Assembly (NCBI RefSeq): GCF_000003815.2
Contig: NC_049994.1
Coordinates: 13,501,039 to 13,565,038 of the forward strand
Length of the DNA: 64,000 nt
Direction: 5' to 3'
Source: Branchiostoma floridae
Taxonomy: Eukaryota > Chordata > Leptocardii > Amphioxiformes > Branchiostomatidae
The notes under the pieces are model-generated. The model searched no databases, had not been told where the DNA came from, and worked only from the letters and a program-made list of their open reading frames with translations. A program made the translations under genes and the position numbers. Numbering within the stretch: position 1 is the stretch's first letter; each line of letters begins with the position of its first letter. Below are positions 37,001 through 46,664 of the stretch, piece after piece.

Positions 37001-40000
37001 TCAACCCAGAGACCAGACTGTAAGGTTTGATCCACTCACACTGGGAAGGTCCCCTACTCTTTTTGATATCTTAAAGTGTGGCGGGTTCTTTAACATGCGT
37101 GGGGTGTGGCTCTCCCCAAACACGGGACTTCCATTTAACGTCCTATCTGAGGGACAGCCCTAGTCCAAGCTAGTTACTCATTTTAACCTGAGTAAAGTGA
37201 GGAAAGTCGTGCCTTTCCCAAGGGCACAAGATCAGTGATATATACATGTCACTGTATATACATATGTAAATACTTTTCGTTTTGTGACCGCATCTGAACT
37301 GTGAGCAGCGACATCCGTCCTGCAATACAATGTGAACCAGTCAGAATTGCCCTGAAGAAGGTGACAGACGGTCACCAAAACGTCGGTGAGAATAAAGCAC
37401 TGGTTGTGTAAAAAGAGTCTCTTTATTCAGTGACGTACCAACCTGATGAAACTGTTCACGGAAGATCAGTGATACGGCAGGATTCAAACTCGAGATCTCT
37501 CGGTCCCGAGCCATACATGCTGCTGCTGCGCCACGCAATCCCACATATATTTATAATCCAACACGGTGCAGATGACATCAAATGAAAGCCTGTATATCAA
37601 TCACACGTACTTAAGTCTTATTGTGATCGTATGATGACTGTTTCTTACCTTAATCTTCTATAAGTTGAGCGCCCTTCTAGAATTTCTTCCTTGACAATGT
37701 CTTGGTTTTCCTCTTCTGACCCCTGTGCAGTATGAAGTTCCATGTCCCCACTGTCAAACTCGTCCTGTGTAAATGTAATGCCCATCAAAGTTGTCGCAAC
37801 ACTACTCTCGCGACTCCAGTAGGAAATGTAATCTATCTGTGAATTCATTTGTGTACCTTGCTGCCACCCACACAAATCCCCACTTATATAATAGGACCCT
37901 GTCTGAACAATAAGTGATTTCAATTTCTCATGGATGGGCATAAGTTCTGTAAATGCAGAAACTTTGGCGGAGGTTTTGTGTTCACGATTTTTTTGTGGTG
38001 GCTGCTTCACCACAAACTCAAACCCACAGTGAACATTTCTCTCCTGTCTTCTGGCGGGGGAGTTATGCTAATGATACTCCGTTCTCACGTACATGTAGTT
38101 TAAAGTTACATTGTAAAAGCATGATGAAATATTTGAGGTAACACTAGTTCACCTTAATCCTTGGGTAACCTAAATTCGTTGTTTAAAAAAAAACTGAGTA
38201 TTTAGAGATTTTAGGTAAACGACGTAGGTTTCAAATGTTAACATTTTCAAGATATTGCAATGTAAACTACCTTCTAATTGACTTAATGATCCCCAAATAC
38301 CCTATTTTATATACAGCGGATATAGATTACTCTACGGATAAAGGTGAACAAACGTTACTTGTTATGATGAAGACACACAAATACTTACCAGGACACATTT
38401 TTTTAGTTCGTATACATTCATTTCCACATACCCCCTATTATATAAAACCAGAATGGTAGAAAAGTATCACTGTATTAACTTTTTGGGCTGTTTTCCCTAT
38501 GATTGTATGAAAAGAAAATAAGCAACTCACTTTTCAAATCAATGAAACTTAATACACAAAGCTCCATCCTCGCAAAAAAAACACAACTGTGCTCCAGATG
38601 TCTGCAAAGAAGGCTATGATACACCTGCTTCCGGTTTCAAGCAGATCCTATAGTGGCATAAGATACTGTAAATGCATTTAATTTCGCGGGGATTTAATTT
38701 CGCGGTAGCGGCAAATTGGACATTTCGCGGTGGATTTAATTTCGCGGTAGCGCCATCCCGCGAAATTCAATGCATTTTCAGCACTGCACTGTAGTCACGA
38801 ACTGCCGTGTAAAACCCGGCGCCTCTACAAACCGCCAGTCGGAAAACACTTGCTGGTTACCCGGTAAGGGTCCTATACAGACGGATAGAACAGTTTCCAT
38901 GCTTTTGACTTGTTCTTGCGTGAGCCACTGTTACTGATCTAATCGTATCTACCCTCTCAATACGTAATAGTGTACAGTAGTACGACCTTTGTATCATGGT
39001 GAACATACTGTACAGTACTGTAATACAGTTGGTCGTATGAAAAAAATACATGTGTGTCTTCAGTCAAGACTTCACCGTAGTAAGTATGTCAAACATTTCA
39101 TTATACAGTGACAAAGACAGTAGTAGTATGTACATGGAGTGGAAAAGGGGCACCTTAGGCGGCGCCAGCAGACGAAATATTCGCGGTGGATTTAATTTCG
39201 CGGTGAAGCGGCCGCCGCGAAAACCGCGAATATTAATCCACCGCGAATATTTCTGCATTTACAGTAGTATCAGAGGTTGCCAGAGGAGTGAAGCCAGCCT
39301 AGGAGTGTGTTTGGCTACAGGAGTGACTGATGACTCCCTTTGGCCAGCTGTACTCTTTAGCCTGCATTGATACTATCTTATGCCACTGGTAAATCTGCCT
39401 GGAGATTACAAGATTAGCCCAAATAGATGTGTACAACAAAATATGACTAAGAAGACAATAAAACACACACACAAAAATATCTTTATCAAAGGAATTCATT
39501 GAGCGCTGTTAAATCGCTCGGTCGCAGTGCCGCCCCCAAAGTACCACAGCTCCAGTGAGATACCCAGAGGCACCACACATCTGCTTGAATGAAAAATACA
39601 ACAACTACAAGTAATATTACCTGTGTGTCATCTTCCCCATCAGAGGAGTCCTCAAAGATAACCAGCTCATCATCATCATCATCATCTGACAGAAGGTCCT
39701 CCTCACCAACTATGGGGGGAAAATAACAACATTCGTAACTAAGAATTGATGGTTCCATAATTTCCTCACAGGCATATCAGTATGAATGTGTATGTATTGT
39801 CAAAAATTCAAATACTGTATTGGACTTTGGATTCCATGTCGTTATAATTTCTTGTTCCAGGACACAAAATTTTCTCACCTTCTGGTACATTTCTGGCATT
39901 GAAACATGTTTTTTATTCCAGGTGGATATGACAAATAAAATACAACACAATGTATTAAGCATCAACCTGGGTTCCGCCCCTCCCGCGGGTCATATGGAAT

Positions 40001-41907
40001 GTACCATGTTGTATTCTATATGTATAACAACAGGATGCCTCTGTAATTCAGTGTTAAGAATCAATACAATTGTGACTATATTGTTGCGAGGTATAGGCAT
40101 CCAAAATACTTGCATAGCCCCAGAAGTATTTCGAGCATTGATTGTATTATGTAATTACCAAATCTAATAAAAACATTGCTGAATTCCACAAAAGAATTTG
40201 AAGAAAGGGTAAGGTTACCATATTAAACTAAGTTTTGCATCATAAGTTATTTTGTCTTACCTTTTTTCATTTTTCCTACCAATTGTCCCATCGAAGTTGT
40301 TGTAACACTACTCTCGCGACTCCAGTAGTAAATGCAATCTATCTGTGCCACCCACACAAATCCCCACTTATATAATAGGACCCTGTCCATCTCAAACCAT
40401 ACTAGTCCCACCAAAATTTGTAAACAAGAATTAAATTTTGGTTCCTGCCCCATGTTTTCAAATCCTGTAAAACAAGGACAAAAAAACTGCGCCCAAACAA
40501 ATCATTGAGTGGAATACGTCAATGAAGGTCAGACATCAAGGTAATACTAATTACTATAACGTTAGATACGAAAGGTAATAATCACTCAAACAACTGGAGA
40601 CATTGCTAACAGCCCCCATACTTAAAAACAGGACCTGTTGACTTTAATATTAGCATATAACCTTGTCTTCTTTGAACCATCTTAGAATCAATTATATTCA
40701 CCTCAGTAACAAATGTCAAGAGTTCCACTGTTTTTTGTCAGTGACTCAAGCGGCTGACCGTTTCCAGATTTTATCCTAAGTAACTGGTACTTTGCGTATC
40801 AATAGTAATGCTAATTAACCTTTTTCCACTGGGTAACCTAGTTATAACCTAGTTAAAAACGTTGTATTTATTGATATCAAGTCGACGGGTGGTGGTTTGG
40901 AATTTTTGTATGTTCAAGATATTGCAATATCCAATTAACATCCCAAGATCTATCTGACAAAAAGACAACACAATGGATATAGCCATATAGGTTACCCCAC
41001 AGACAAAAGTCAACTTAACTTCCATTGACTGGAATTTATACTACAATTTCATGTCCATATGTTCTTTATACAAACAAGTGCCGAATTTATATTTTATTGC
41101 AAGTTCTTGCCCGAGGGCTAATTGCAGGTACAAACAACATGTAAAATAAGGAAAATACAAAGGTGCTAGGAACTACATTCTATGACTATATGCTATGCTA
41201 GTGTACATTATACTGGTTTTGTTGGGTTAGACTTCTTCTCTTTAGGCAGTGGAAGACGAATTTACCCACTTCTTTTATAATGTGTGGGTTCTTTGATTTT
41301 AATAGTAGGATTGATTTTTCATTGTCAGGAATAGTTGGAAAGTAAGCGTGTATTTTGGATACACTCATAAATAGTTGGTTTCTTATATCATCATAAAAAG
41401 AACAATTAGTGATAAAATGACTCTCGTCTTCCACAGCATTTGAGGGGCAATATTTACAAATCCTCTCGGACACAGGTAGCTTCATATATCTCCCCTTAAT
41501 ATGCACACAAGAAAACTAAAAAAACAAACAAAAAAAAAAACAGTAACACAAATATCATGCAGATTTAATATGGTCTCTGGAATCGGGGAACACTAACATT
41601 TTCCACCCCTACATCTGCTTGAAGCTTGCTGACAGACAAAACACTAACACGTGGCTATCACGTGGACACCCCCAGTTGACCCCAAGTCAACCATGACGTC
41701 AGAACCTATCAGCAATCATTTCCTTCTGTCTGGGCGGAGCCTCAAGCGAACAAAACCCCGTTCGCAAGCGCCCTCCCGAAAATGCAAATAATAACGTCAA
41801 AAGCGTCGTATTTACAGTCTTAACGTTACTGTAGATATGGTAGAAGATCGGTTTTGGACGGACGTACCTTTTAAGGGCTTGGGATTGGGCTGTTTTCGCC
41901 GAGACAT
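28022..41907 (-). CDS. Large RRKQxxP-type C2H2 zinc-finger protein, 6 coding exons
   Basis: Minus-strand exons that keep frame: 41907-41868, 39709-39621, 37764-37649, 36570-36410, 36034-35849, 34704-28022 (phases 1, 0, 2, 1, 1), about 2424 residues. The start MSRRKQPNPKPLK is the NuRD (RBBP4)-recruiting motif of FOG, SALL, BCL11 and ZNF423/521 proteins. Exons 2-3 are acidic (SDDDDDDELV, GSEEENQD). Exons 4-5 carry basic PKRK and two fingers (CPTC...HMRKH, CPFC...HIREHH). The giant last exon has an array of about 25 QSGIAVPINQ-like units, a VAMPTNPQAVVQT array, then about eleven fingers (including CDVC, CNLC, CRLC, CSIC, CHIC, CRYC, CEDC and a terminal CMLC type). Several psi-K-x-E sites (IKQE, VKVE, VKEE) suggest sumoylation. 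A nuclear transcriptional repressor is inferred. I cannot name an orthologue. The join of exon 1 to exon 2 is by phase and proximity only. Confidence 0.75.
33190..33552 (-). repeat. Coding ~51-bp repeat array, VAMPTNPQ units
   Basis: Seven or eight units of about 17 residues, VAMPTNPQAVVQT[A/S]S[P/F]-like, directly follow the decapeptide array in the protein. Unit length drifts (one lacks three residues). Low-complexity, probably disordered. Confidence 0.85.
33553..34450 (-). repeat. Coding 30/48-bp repeat array, QSGIAVPINQ units
   Basis: About 25 units encode [Q/L]SG[I/V]AVP[I/V/T]N[Q/P] (10 residues), or a 16-residue version with an added TNTNP-like linker, at about residues 281-580 of the large zinc-finger protein. 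Units are highly alike at the DNA level, which points to recent homogenisation. The opposite strand is also open across the array, as a consequence of the repeat. Confidence 0.9.
34861..35342. other. Intron 5 of the large zinc-finger gene, no exon seen
   Basis: AT-rich intron between the exons ending at 34704 and 35849. It also hosts the hAT-like element at 35343-35702. No further coding sequence was recognised. Confidence 0.5.
35343..35702. mobile_element. hAT-like MITE with 8-bp target duplication
   Basis: Ends CAGGGCTCTAGCCAGC and GCTGGCTAGAGCCCTA are inverted. GTGTGAAC lies immediately on both sides (35335-35342 and 35703-35710), an 8-bp target duplication typical of hAT insertion. Inner TTCCGTCAATTGACGGAAAT is palindromic. 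No transposase, so non-autonomous. Confidence 0.85.
37010..37545 (-). mobile_element. tRNA-derived SINE, copy 2, interrupted
   Basis: Same family as 20140-20627: shared GGTTCTTTAAC, CTCTCCCCA, ACGGGACTTCCATTTAACGT, GAGTAAAGTGAGGAAAGTCG, and a decayed B box near 37483 with CTCTCGGTCCCGAGCC. A 221-bp element interrupts it at 37241-37461. It lies in intron 3 of the large zinc-finger gene. Outer limits are approximate. Confidence 0.75.
37241..37461. mobile_element. Nested insertion with 13-bp target duplication and hammerhead-like motif
   Basis: AAGATCAGTGATA flanks it exactly (37228-37240 and 37462-37474). Comparison with the intact SINE confirms that the empty site would be CACAAG..CGGCAGG. 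Inside, CTGAAGA at 37352-37358 is followed by a perfect six-pair hairpin (GGTGAC/GTCACC) and AAAACGTC, an arrangement like the hammerhead motifs in Penelope-like retroelements. The strict core G after the hairpin appears to be A. AATAAAG follows at about 37390. Confidence 0.6.
37649..37785 (-). CDS. Alternative first exon (MGITFTQ) of the large zinc-finger gene
   Basis: Exon 3 (37764-37649) can also be entered by reading from ATG at 37785, which runs in frame through seven codons into the exon. A TATA box lies about 100 bases upstream on minus. If used, the protein starts MGITFTQ-DEFDSGD and lacks both the RRKQxxP motif and the first acidic exon. When the internal acceptor (TTACACAG|GACGAG) is used, it is a normal internal exon. 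Confidence 0.45.
37781..37903 (-). promoter_or_regulatory. Internal TATA promoter module A
   Basis: On minus: GGTCCTATTATATAAGTGGG (TATA at plus 37883-37893), then a leader ending in ACTGGAGTCGCGAGAGTAGT and ATGGG at 37785. Apart from a 20-odd base insertion it is nearly identical to module B at 40287-40387, and similarity ends just beyond the TATA region. Promoter function is inferred from the TATA box, the spacing and the start codon shared by both copies. Confidence 0.5.
38138..38358. repeat. Dispersed ~220-bp inverted-end element, copy 2
   Basis: Same family as 9735-9954. It shares GGGTAACCTAAATTCG, TTTCAAATGTTAACATTTTC, ATATTGCAATGTA, GATCCCCAAATACCC and AAAGGTGAACAAACGTTAC. The terminal GTAAC...GTTAC ends are inverted. 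Lies in intron 2 of the large zinc-finger gene. Confidence 0.65.
38667..39269. mobile_element. TACTGTAAATG/TTCGCGG-family MITE split by an insertion
   Basis: The left half (38667 to about 38820) and right half (about 39168-39269) together match the intact copy at 8105-8270: TACTGTAAATGCATTTAATT at one end, TGCATTTACAGTA at the other, and GCACTGTAGTC...GAACTGCCGTG at the break. About 350 bases of other sequence lie between the halves. The insert itself was not recognised. Confidence 0.6.
40261..40291 (-). CDS. Alternative first exon (MGQLVGKMKK) of the large zinc-finger gene
   Basis: ATG at 40291 opens ten codons, MGQLVGKMKK, and ends at a consensus donor (AAAAG|GTAAGA) in phase 1, the phase required by the exon at 39709. 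It sits directly downstream of TATA module B. Splicing gives MGQLVGKMKKVGEEDLL, an N-terminus without the RRKQxxP motif. Supported by phase, donor and promoter context only. Confidence 0.45.
40287..40387 (-). promoter_or_regulatory. Internal TATA promoter module B
   Basis: Duplicate of module A. TATA at plus 40367-40377 (minus TATTATATAAG), a leader with the same ACTGGAGTCGCGAGAGTAGT block, and ATGGG at 40291. Similarity to A covers the promoter and leader and stops right after the start codon, so the duplication captured a promoter unit rather than an exon. Confidence 0.5.
40805..41021. repeat. Dispersed ~220-bp inverted-end element, copy 3 (diverged)
   Basis: Recognisable as the 9735/38138 family by CACTGGGTAACCTAG, ATTTTTGTATGTTCAAGATA, ATATTGCAATATCC and GGTTACCCCACAGACAAAAG. 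More diverged than the other two. Confidence 0.5.
41198..41506 (-). mobile_element. LINE fragment, C-terminal zinc-knuckle region
   Basis: The minus-strand ORF reads MKLPVSERICKYCPSNAVED then ESHFITNCSFYDDIRNQLF. The pattern R-x-C-x2-C...EDE-x-HF-x3-C-x2-Y-x3-R is typical of the C-terminal end of non-LTR retrotransposon reverse transcriptases. No reverse-transcriptase core is present, so it is a 5'-truncated remnant in intron 1 of the large zinc-finger gene. Confidence 0.75.
41868..41907 (-). CDS. First coding exon with RRKQxxP NuRD motif (part of the large zinc-finger gene)
   Basis: ATG at 41907 opens MSRRKQPNPKPLK and the exon ends in phase 1 at AAAAG|GTACGT. The motif matches the family start MSRRKQ-x-x-P-x-x-[I/L/F]-[K/R], which in FOG and SALL-type repressors binds the RBBP4/7 subunits of NuRD. 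The phase fits the next coding exon on the same strand, 39709-39621. It could instead join another exon not recognised here, but nothing between them fits better. Confidence 0.7.
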
Positions 41908-43997
41908 GGCGTCGGTACCGCCGCAGACGACTGGTCCCTTTCTCGGTACCCCTGCTGAACGTCGACCAATGAAATACGAGGATGCATCCGCCGGCTGTTC
42001 CATTCGTCCGGGACATAATCTTTTACGACACCGTTTTCGTAGTAAAATAATGGTTGCATTAAATCATATCAAAGCGCTGTTAGATTGTGAACAGCAAAAA
42101 GTATACTGTTGTAGTAAGGTGAGCCTTACTAACCTTTCTTTGTTGTAAACTGGGAAATATGATTGGGGTTCATGAAACACTAATCCCCCTTCTTTACAGT
42201 GGTGCAGCTGACCCAGGTGCTCAGATTGACAGGGTCTTTGTCAGTAGTCTTACGCTAGGAGAAAGTAGTACGCAAAGGTCATGATTTTAGCATAATATTA
42301 TGTGTTACTACGTTAAGCGGATGTAACGTTTATATCCATGTGTTTTCGGTGAATGCATGTCCAGGTTTACGTAGTGGCCGTGCTCACCTGGAAGTTGTGA
42401 TTACACTGAGTTGGTGCATGTGTGCAACTCGGAGGTTGAATACTAGTATTCAATCTCCGGCCTTCAGTCCTTGGTGTGTGTAAAATGTGTTGTGGGTGGT
42501 ACAATCACAAAGATACACGTCATGCAAAAAAGCAGTTGAATACTCCAGCAACTGGATATGATTTTGAAGCCACGTCATGATTTGGCCTCCCAGCGGTACT
42601 ACAGTGGAAGTTCCGGGTTAACGTTATATATATAACTTGTGGTCACAGTTTGGAAATCGTTCTAGAGTCTAGTAACGTTACTAATACATTTGTATCTCTC
42701 TTCTTGAGCATACTAAATTCATTTTTCTTGGACATGGTTAAGATTTGTAGAAATGCTAAATTACATGATCTCTCCTATGTGCATTCCCGGGACTGTGCAT
42801 TGATTACTAGTAACTTCGACGTACAAGCCAGGGAGGGCATTTTTTTCTGAAAATGGGTGTGGCCCCTAATTATTGCTGACGTCAGCAAGATGTGCTAAAT
42901 TGCCGTATTGCAGTAAGACGCCTTCTGGCAAAAGCTCAAAGTCCACACGTACACTTAACTGCAATATGTACTTTTAAAAGACCCCCAAAGTCTGTAGTCA
43001 TCAGTATTGTCCACATTAGGCCATATTGATTTGACTATATGGATGACGTTTCCACTCGCATCAATTTTGGGTCATTTACGAATAGGAATCAAGAAAAGTT
43101 TTCAATCATACAAAGCAGCTTCAAAATAGGCAAATATCATATATGCCGTGCATTGCAAAAACAAATGTCGGAAAACATATCTTAATGTCATAGAATATTC
43201 CAAGGTAAAAGAAGATATAGATATGAAAGAAAAAAATAAAACTATTGTTCGGTATACAATATTTTGTGTGTTCAGTCATTTGTTCAACTTTCCTGACCAC
43301 TTTGATTTCATAGTGAAGGCAACTGTTTTTTTTTTTTTCACACGCTTGCATGAGTTTTTGGGTTCCCAGAGGATGTAATCCATATCAGTACACAAATCAT
43401 CATCATCACCATTCTTCTGGCTCTCTTAATTCTAAACAAAAAGCAAAAAAGTACAACATATATGAACTAGAAATCAAATATTTTCCCAAAAGTATCATAC
43501 TTCAAGACATAAACGATGCTATTGAATACTCTCTCTAAAGCGATTACATTTGTGGCTTTCATGTTTGTCATTACCTTGTTTGGACATGATAGACCTATAT
43601 CAAGTACACATGTAAATCATTGCTGTACAATTCTAAAAACCATATATGTTGACATTTTGTGTAAATTCCTGTATCACTTTTTGTCAAATCCACATTACCA
43701 CATGGGTGTATTTGTTGCCTTTCGTTTTGACATTTTGCAACCCGCGGTTTGAACAATTTCCGATATTTGTTTGAAGTTCTATATATTTTCTGCAGTATGT
43801 TACCTCTATTTTTAACTAAAAAAACTACCATTTGGAAATGTTGCACATATATTCTTAAGATCTTTGTGCAGTTACTTTCAAATATGTACTATTTGAATCT
43901 AACACTTTAGATCTCAGCTATGACGTAGAAATACGAGTACTTTTATTAAACAATATTTCAAACTTATATTAACTACAATACATTACATGAATTTAAA
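41908..43997. other. Spacer upstream of the large zinc-finger gene, no gene seen
   Basis: This should hold the promoter and 5' untranslated region of the RRKQxxP exon and the far downstream flank of the 17-finger gene. The sequence near 41908-42050 is GC-rich. A one-sided relative of the hairpin at 27639 is at about 42527-42570. No gene was recognised. Confidence 0.45.
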
Positions 43998-44375
43998 ACC
44001 CTTGCGGTGGTTTGGACAGTCACATAGGTCATCTTACAAATCATAACTCATAAGTCACATATAATCTGACACAAGTAAGATTATTTGTATTTATGTTGTC
44101 TATTCGCTCAGTGGTGGAATCATGGTTGTCTTTAATAAAAGTTCTTTGTCATAGTTTCCAACTATCTTTTATTCAAAATAGTTCAGCTTATTACGGTACC
44201 GGTTTCTATCTAAAAACCTTGTGCTTACGGTGACTTAGAAAGTCACATATGATAAGTCACATATTATCTGACACTAGTACGATTATTTGTATTTATGTTG
44301 TCTTTTTGCATATGTATAGCGGGAAAATTACGTTGTCGTAAAAGTCCTTTGTCGTAGTTTCTGGTTCAAGCACAA
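43998..44375. repeat. Twofold ~200-bp tandem duplication 3' of the 17-finger gene
   Basis: AAGTCACATATAATCTGACA then GATTATTTGTATTTATGTTG at about 44052-44094 recurs at about 44253-44300 with few changes, as do GTTCTTTGTCATAGTTTC and GTCCTTTGTCGTAGTTTC. The second unit ends next to the stop at 44381, so part is in the 3' untranslated region. TTTATT at about 44167 would be AATAAA on minus. Confidence 0.7.
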
Positions 44376-44380
44376 AGTTT

Positions 44381-45964
44381 TTAAGTTTCTTCCTGTTGGT
44401 CATCAAGTGGCGCATGAGTGACAGTGATGTGTCGCTTCAAATGGGTCATCTGTGTCGCTGCGTAGCCACATTGCTCACATTTATACGGTTTTTCGCCGGT
44501 GTGTGTGGCTATGTGCTGCCTTAGGTGGAACAAGCGTCGCGAAGAGTAGTCACAAAGTTCACAATGAAACGGTTTATCCCTACCAGAGTGCATATTATCC
44601 ATATGTTCCTTCAGACATGACTTAATTGCTGTAGAATAGTCACAGATGTCGCACTTGTGGGGTTTCTCGTCGGTGTGTTTAGCTTGGATGTGCCGCCTCA
44701 GGTGAGTCTTTCGTAGGGTCCGATAGTCGCAGAAATCACATTTGTGCGGCTTTTCCCCTTTATGGATGCGCACGTGCTGTGTCAACTGAGACGCATGCGC
44801 AGCAGCGTAATCACAAAACGGACATTTGTGCGGTTTTTCACCGGTGTGAGTTTTCATGTGTATCTTTACATCAGATTTGCGGGCTCCAGAATAATCACAC
44901 AGCTCGCACTTGTATGGTCTATCAGTACTATGCACTACCATATGCTGTTTTAGATCAACCAACATGAGTCCAGAATAATCGCAAAGTTCGCATTTGTAGT
45001 TCTTCTCACCGGCGTGTCTGGCAATGTGTTGTTTTAAATGCTGTATTCGTGCTGCACTGTAATCGCAGAGTTCACATTTGTATGGCTTCTCGCTACTATG
45101 TACGACCATGTGGCGGTTCAAATCATCCGGCCATGACGCGGCGTAGTCACAAACTGTACATTTATACGGCCTCTCGCTAGTATGTGTGGCGATGTGTCGC
45201 TTCAGGTTAGATAGCCGTCCTGTAGCAAAACCACACGTATCACAGTTGTACGGTTTCTCACCGGTGTGGATGGACATCATGTGCCGCGTTAGGCCAGACT
45301 TGAGTGTCGCAGCATAGTCACAGAGTTTACATTTGTAAGGTTTCTCACCACGGTGCCTGGCCATATGAGTCTTGAGATAACTCGCCTGAGAAGTAGAATA
45401 ACCACAGATTTCACATTTGTGTGGTTTCTCTCCAGTGTGTTTAGCCATGTGCCGGACTAAATGTTGCCTTTGATACGCGGAGTAAGCGCACAACTCACAC
45501 TTGTAGGGCTTCTCGCCTGTGTGAGAGTTCACATGATTTACTAAACATCGTTTGCGTGCTGTGGAAAAGTCGCAGTATGTACAGGTGTATGGCCTGTAAT
45601 CGCTGTGTTTGCCCATAATGTGCGTTTTTAAGTTAGCCTTCTCCGATGTGGAATAGTCGCAACGATCACACTGAAACGGTCTCTCACCGCGGTGCGTAAC
45701 CTTTACGTGCTTTTTGAGAGCGTACTTGTTTCCCGTCGAATAATCGCACTGGTCGCACATAAACGGTTTCTCACCGGTGTGTTTGACTCGGATGTGTTGT
45801 GTGAGGTGCCATACCCGTAGCGAAGAAAAGTCACACTGTTCACATTGGAACTGTCTCTTGCGTTTAACATTTGCTTCAGGTTCTGGATCGTCGTCGCACG
45901 ATGAAGAGCTCCGCTCAGTCCCCGTGTTTTCTTGATTTTTACTTTTATCGTTTTGTGTCTCCAT
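44381..45964 (-). CDS. C2H2 zinc-finger protein with 17 fingers, single exon
   Basis: A 527-residue ORF from ATG at 45964. The first about 37 residues are polar and acidic with a basic KRKRQ just before the fingers. It then holds 17 near-continuous C2H2 fingers joined mostly by HTGEKP[Y/F/H] linkers. Nearly all have CxxC followed by [D/G/A][Y/F][S/A/R] (for example CELCDYS, CDQCDYS, CEQCGYA), a pattern seen in REST-like fingers and large lineage-specific C2H2 families. Finger contact residues differ, so a specific long DNA site is plausible. No effector domain such as KRAB, SCAN or BTB is present. It lies on the same strand as the large zinc-finger gene but is not similar outside the fingers. 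DNA binding in the nucleus is inferred; the target is unknown. Confidence 0.9.
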   Translation of the reverse strand: METQNDKSKNQENTGTERSSSSCDDDPEPEANVKRKRQFQCEQCDFSSLRVWHLTQHIRVKHTGEKPFMCDQCDYSTGNKYALKKHVKVTHRGERPFQCDRCDYSTSEKANLKTHIMGKHSDYRPYTCTYCDFSTARKRCLVNHVNSHTGEKPYKCELCAYSAYQRQHLVRHMAKHTGEKPHKCEICGYSTSQASYLKTHMARHRGEKPYKCKLCDYAATLKSGLTRHMMSIHTGEKPYNCDTCGFATGRLSNLKRHIATHTSERPYKCTVCDYAASWPDDLNRHMVVHSSEKPYKCELCDYSAARIQHLKQHIARHAGEKNYKCELCDYSGLMLVDLKQHMVVHSTDRPYKCELCDYSGARKSDVKIHMKTHTGEKPHKCPFCDYAAAHASQLTQHVRIHKGEKPHKCDFCDYRTLRKTHLRRHIQAKHTDEKPHKCDICDYSTAIKSCLKEHMDNMHSGRDKPFHCELCDYSSRRLFHLRQHIATHTGEKPYKCEQCGYAATQMTHLKRHITVTHAPLDDQQEET

Positions 45965-46664
45965 TGTTTTGTCTTTACGTACACAGCTAGGGTATAGCTT
46001 TGAAACACAAACAGTCCTAACTTGTTGTTTCTCCGCTGTTAAAGTTGCGTGACGTTTCCAGTCCCCTATATAGTCGTCTTCTGCGCAACGTTAACCGACG
46101 CAATAAAGTCGGATTGTTTCTCGTTTGGGGTTGACCTTCAGACGTATCCCGTACTCCCTTAAATGATAGATAAAGTAACAATCATTGAACAATTAACTTT
46201 CGATCAAAAGATATTAAAAAAAAAAACGCTTAACAGTAAATCTAGGTGGGCATGCAATGCTTAACAGTAACTTATATAACCTATATCCTGACGATGTTGA
46301 TATAGCTATACTATACACGGCTTCCACATGTTTCAAAATCATTACAGATTCTCATTTTTCACCGCTGAAAACGCTGTTTGTGTGGAAGTAGAGGGATGGG
46401 CTCCGCCCCCAATACCGTACCCTGGACACAGGGTCACACAGCGGATAACAACTCAATGCCCCTACGCCCTCAACCTGTGGGATTTACGTTCATCTTATTT
46501 GCACATTCCTATTTCAACACGCAGCCTATAATGGTGTTTGGTTATTGATAAGTCATGTAATGTTGACAGGTGCGCCGTTTCCCTCCTTCTGGCCTCGAGA
46601 GTTGAACAAACTCAGCCGCTTCAGCAAACAACCGGGGTTAAAATTCAAATACTACTCCTTGAAC

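Noticed and set aside
37653-38013. 122-codon minus-strand ORF beginning MVKQPPQK
   Set aside because: Only the part from 37785 or 37764 down is supported. Upstream codons run through a TATA-containing promoter module duplicated at 40287, so they are more likely promoter and leader than protein.
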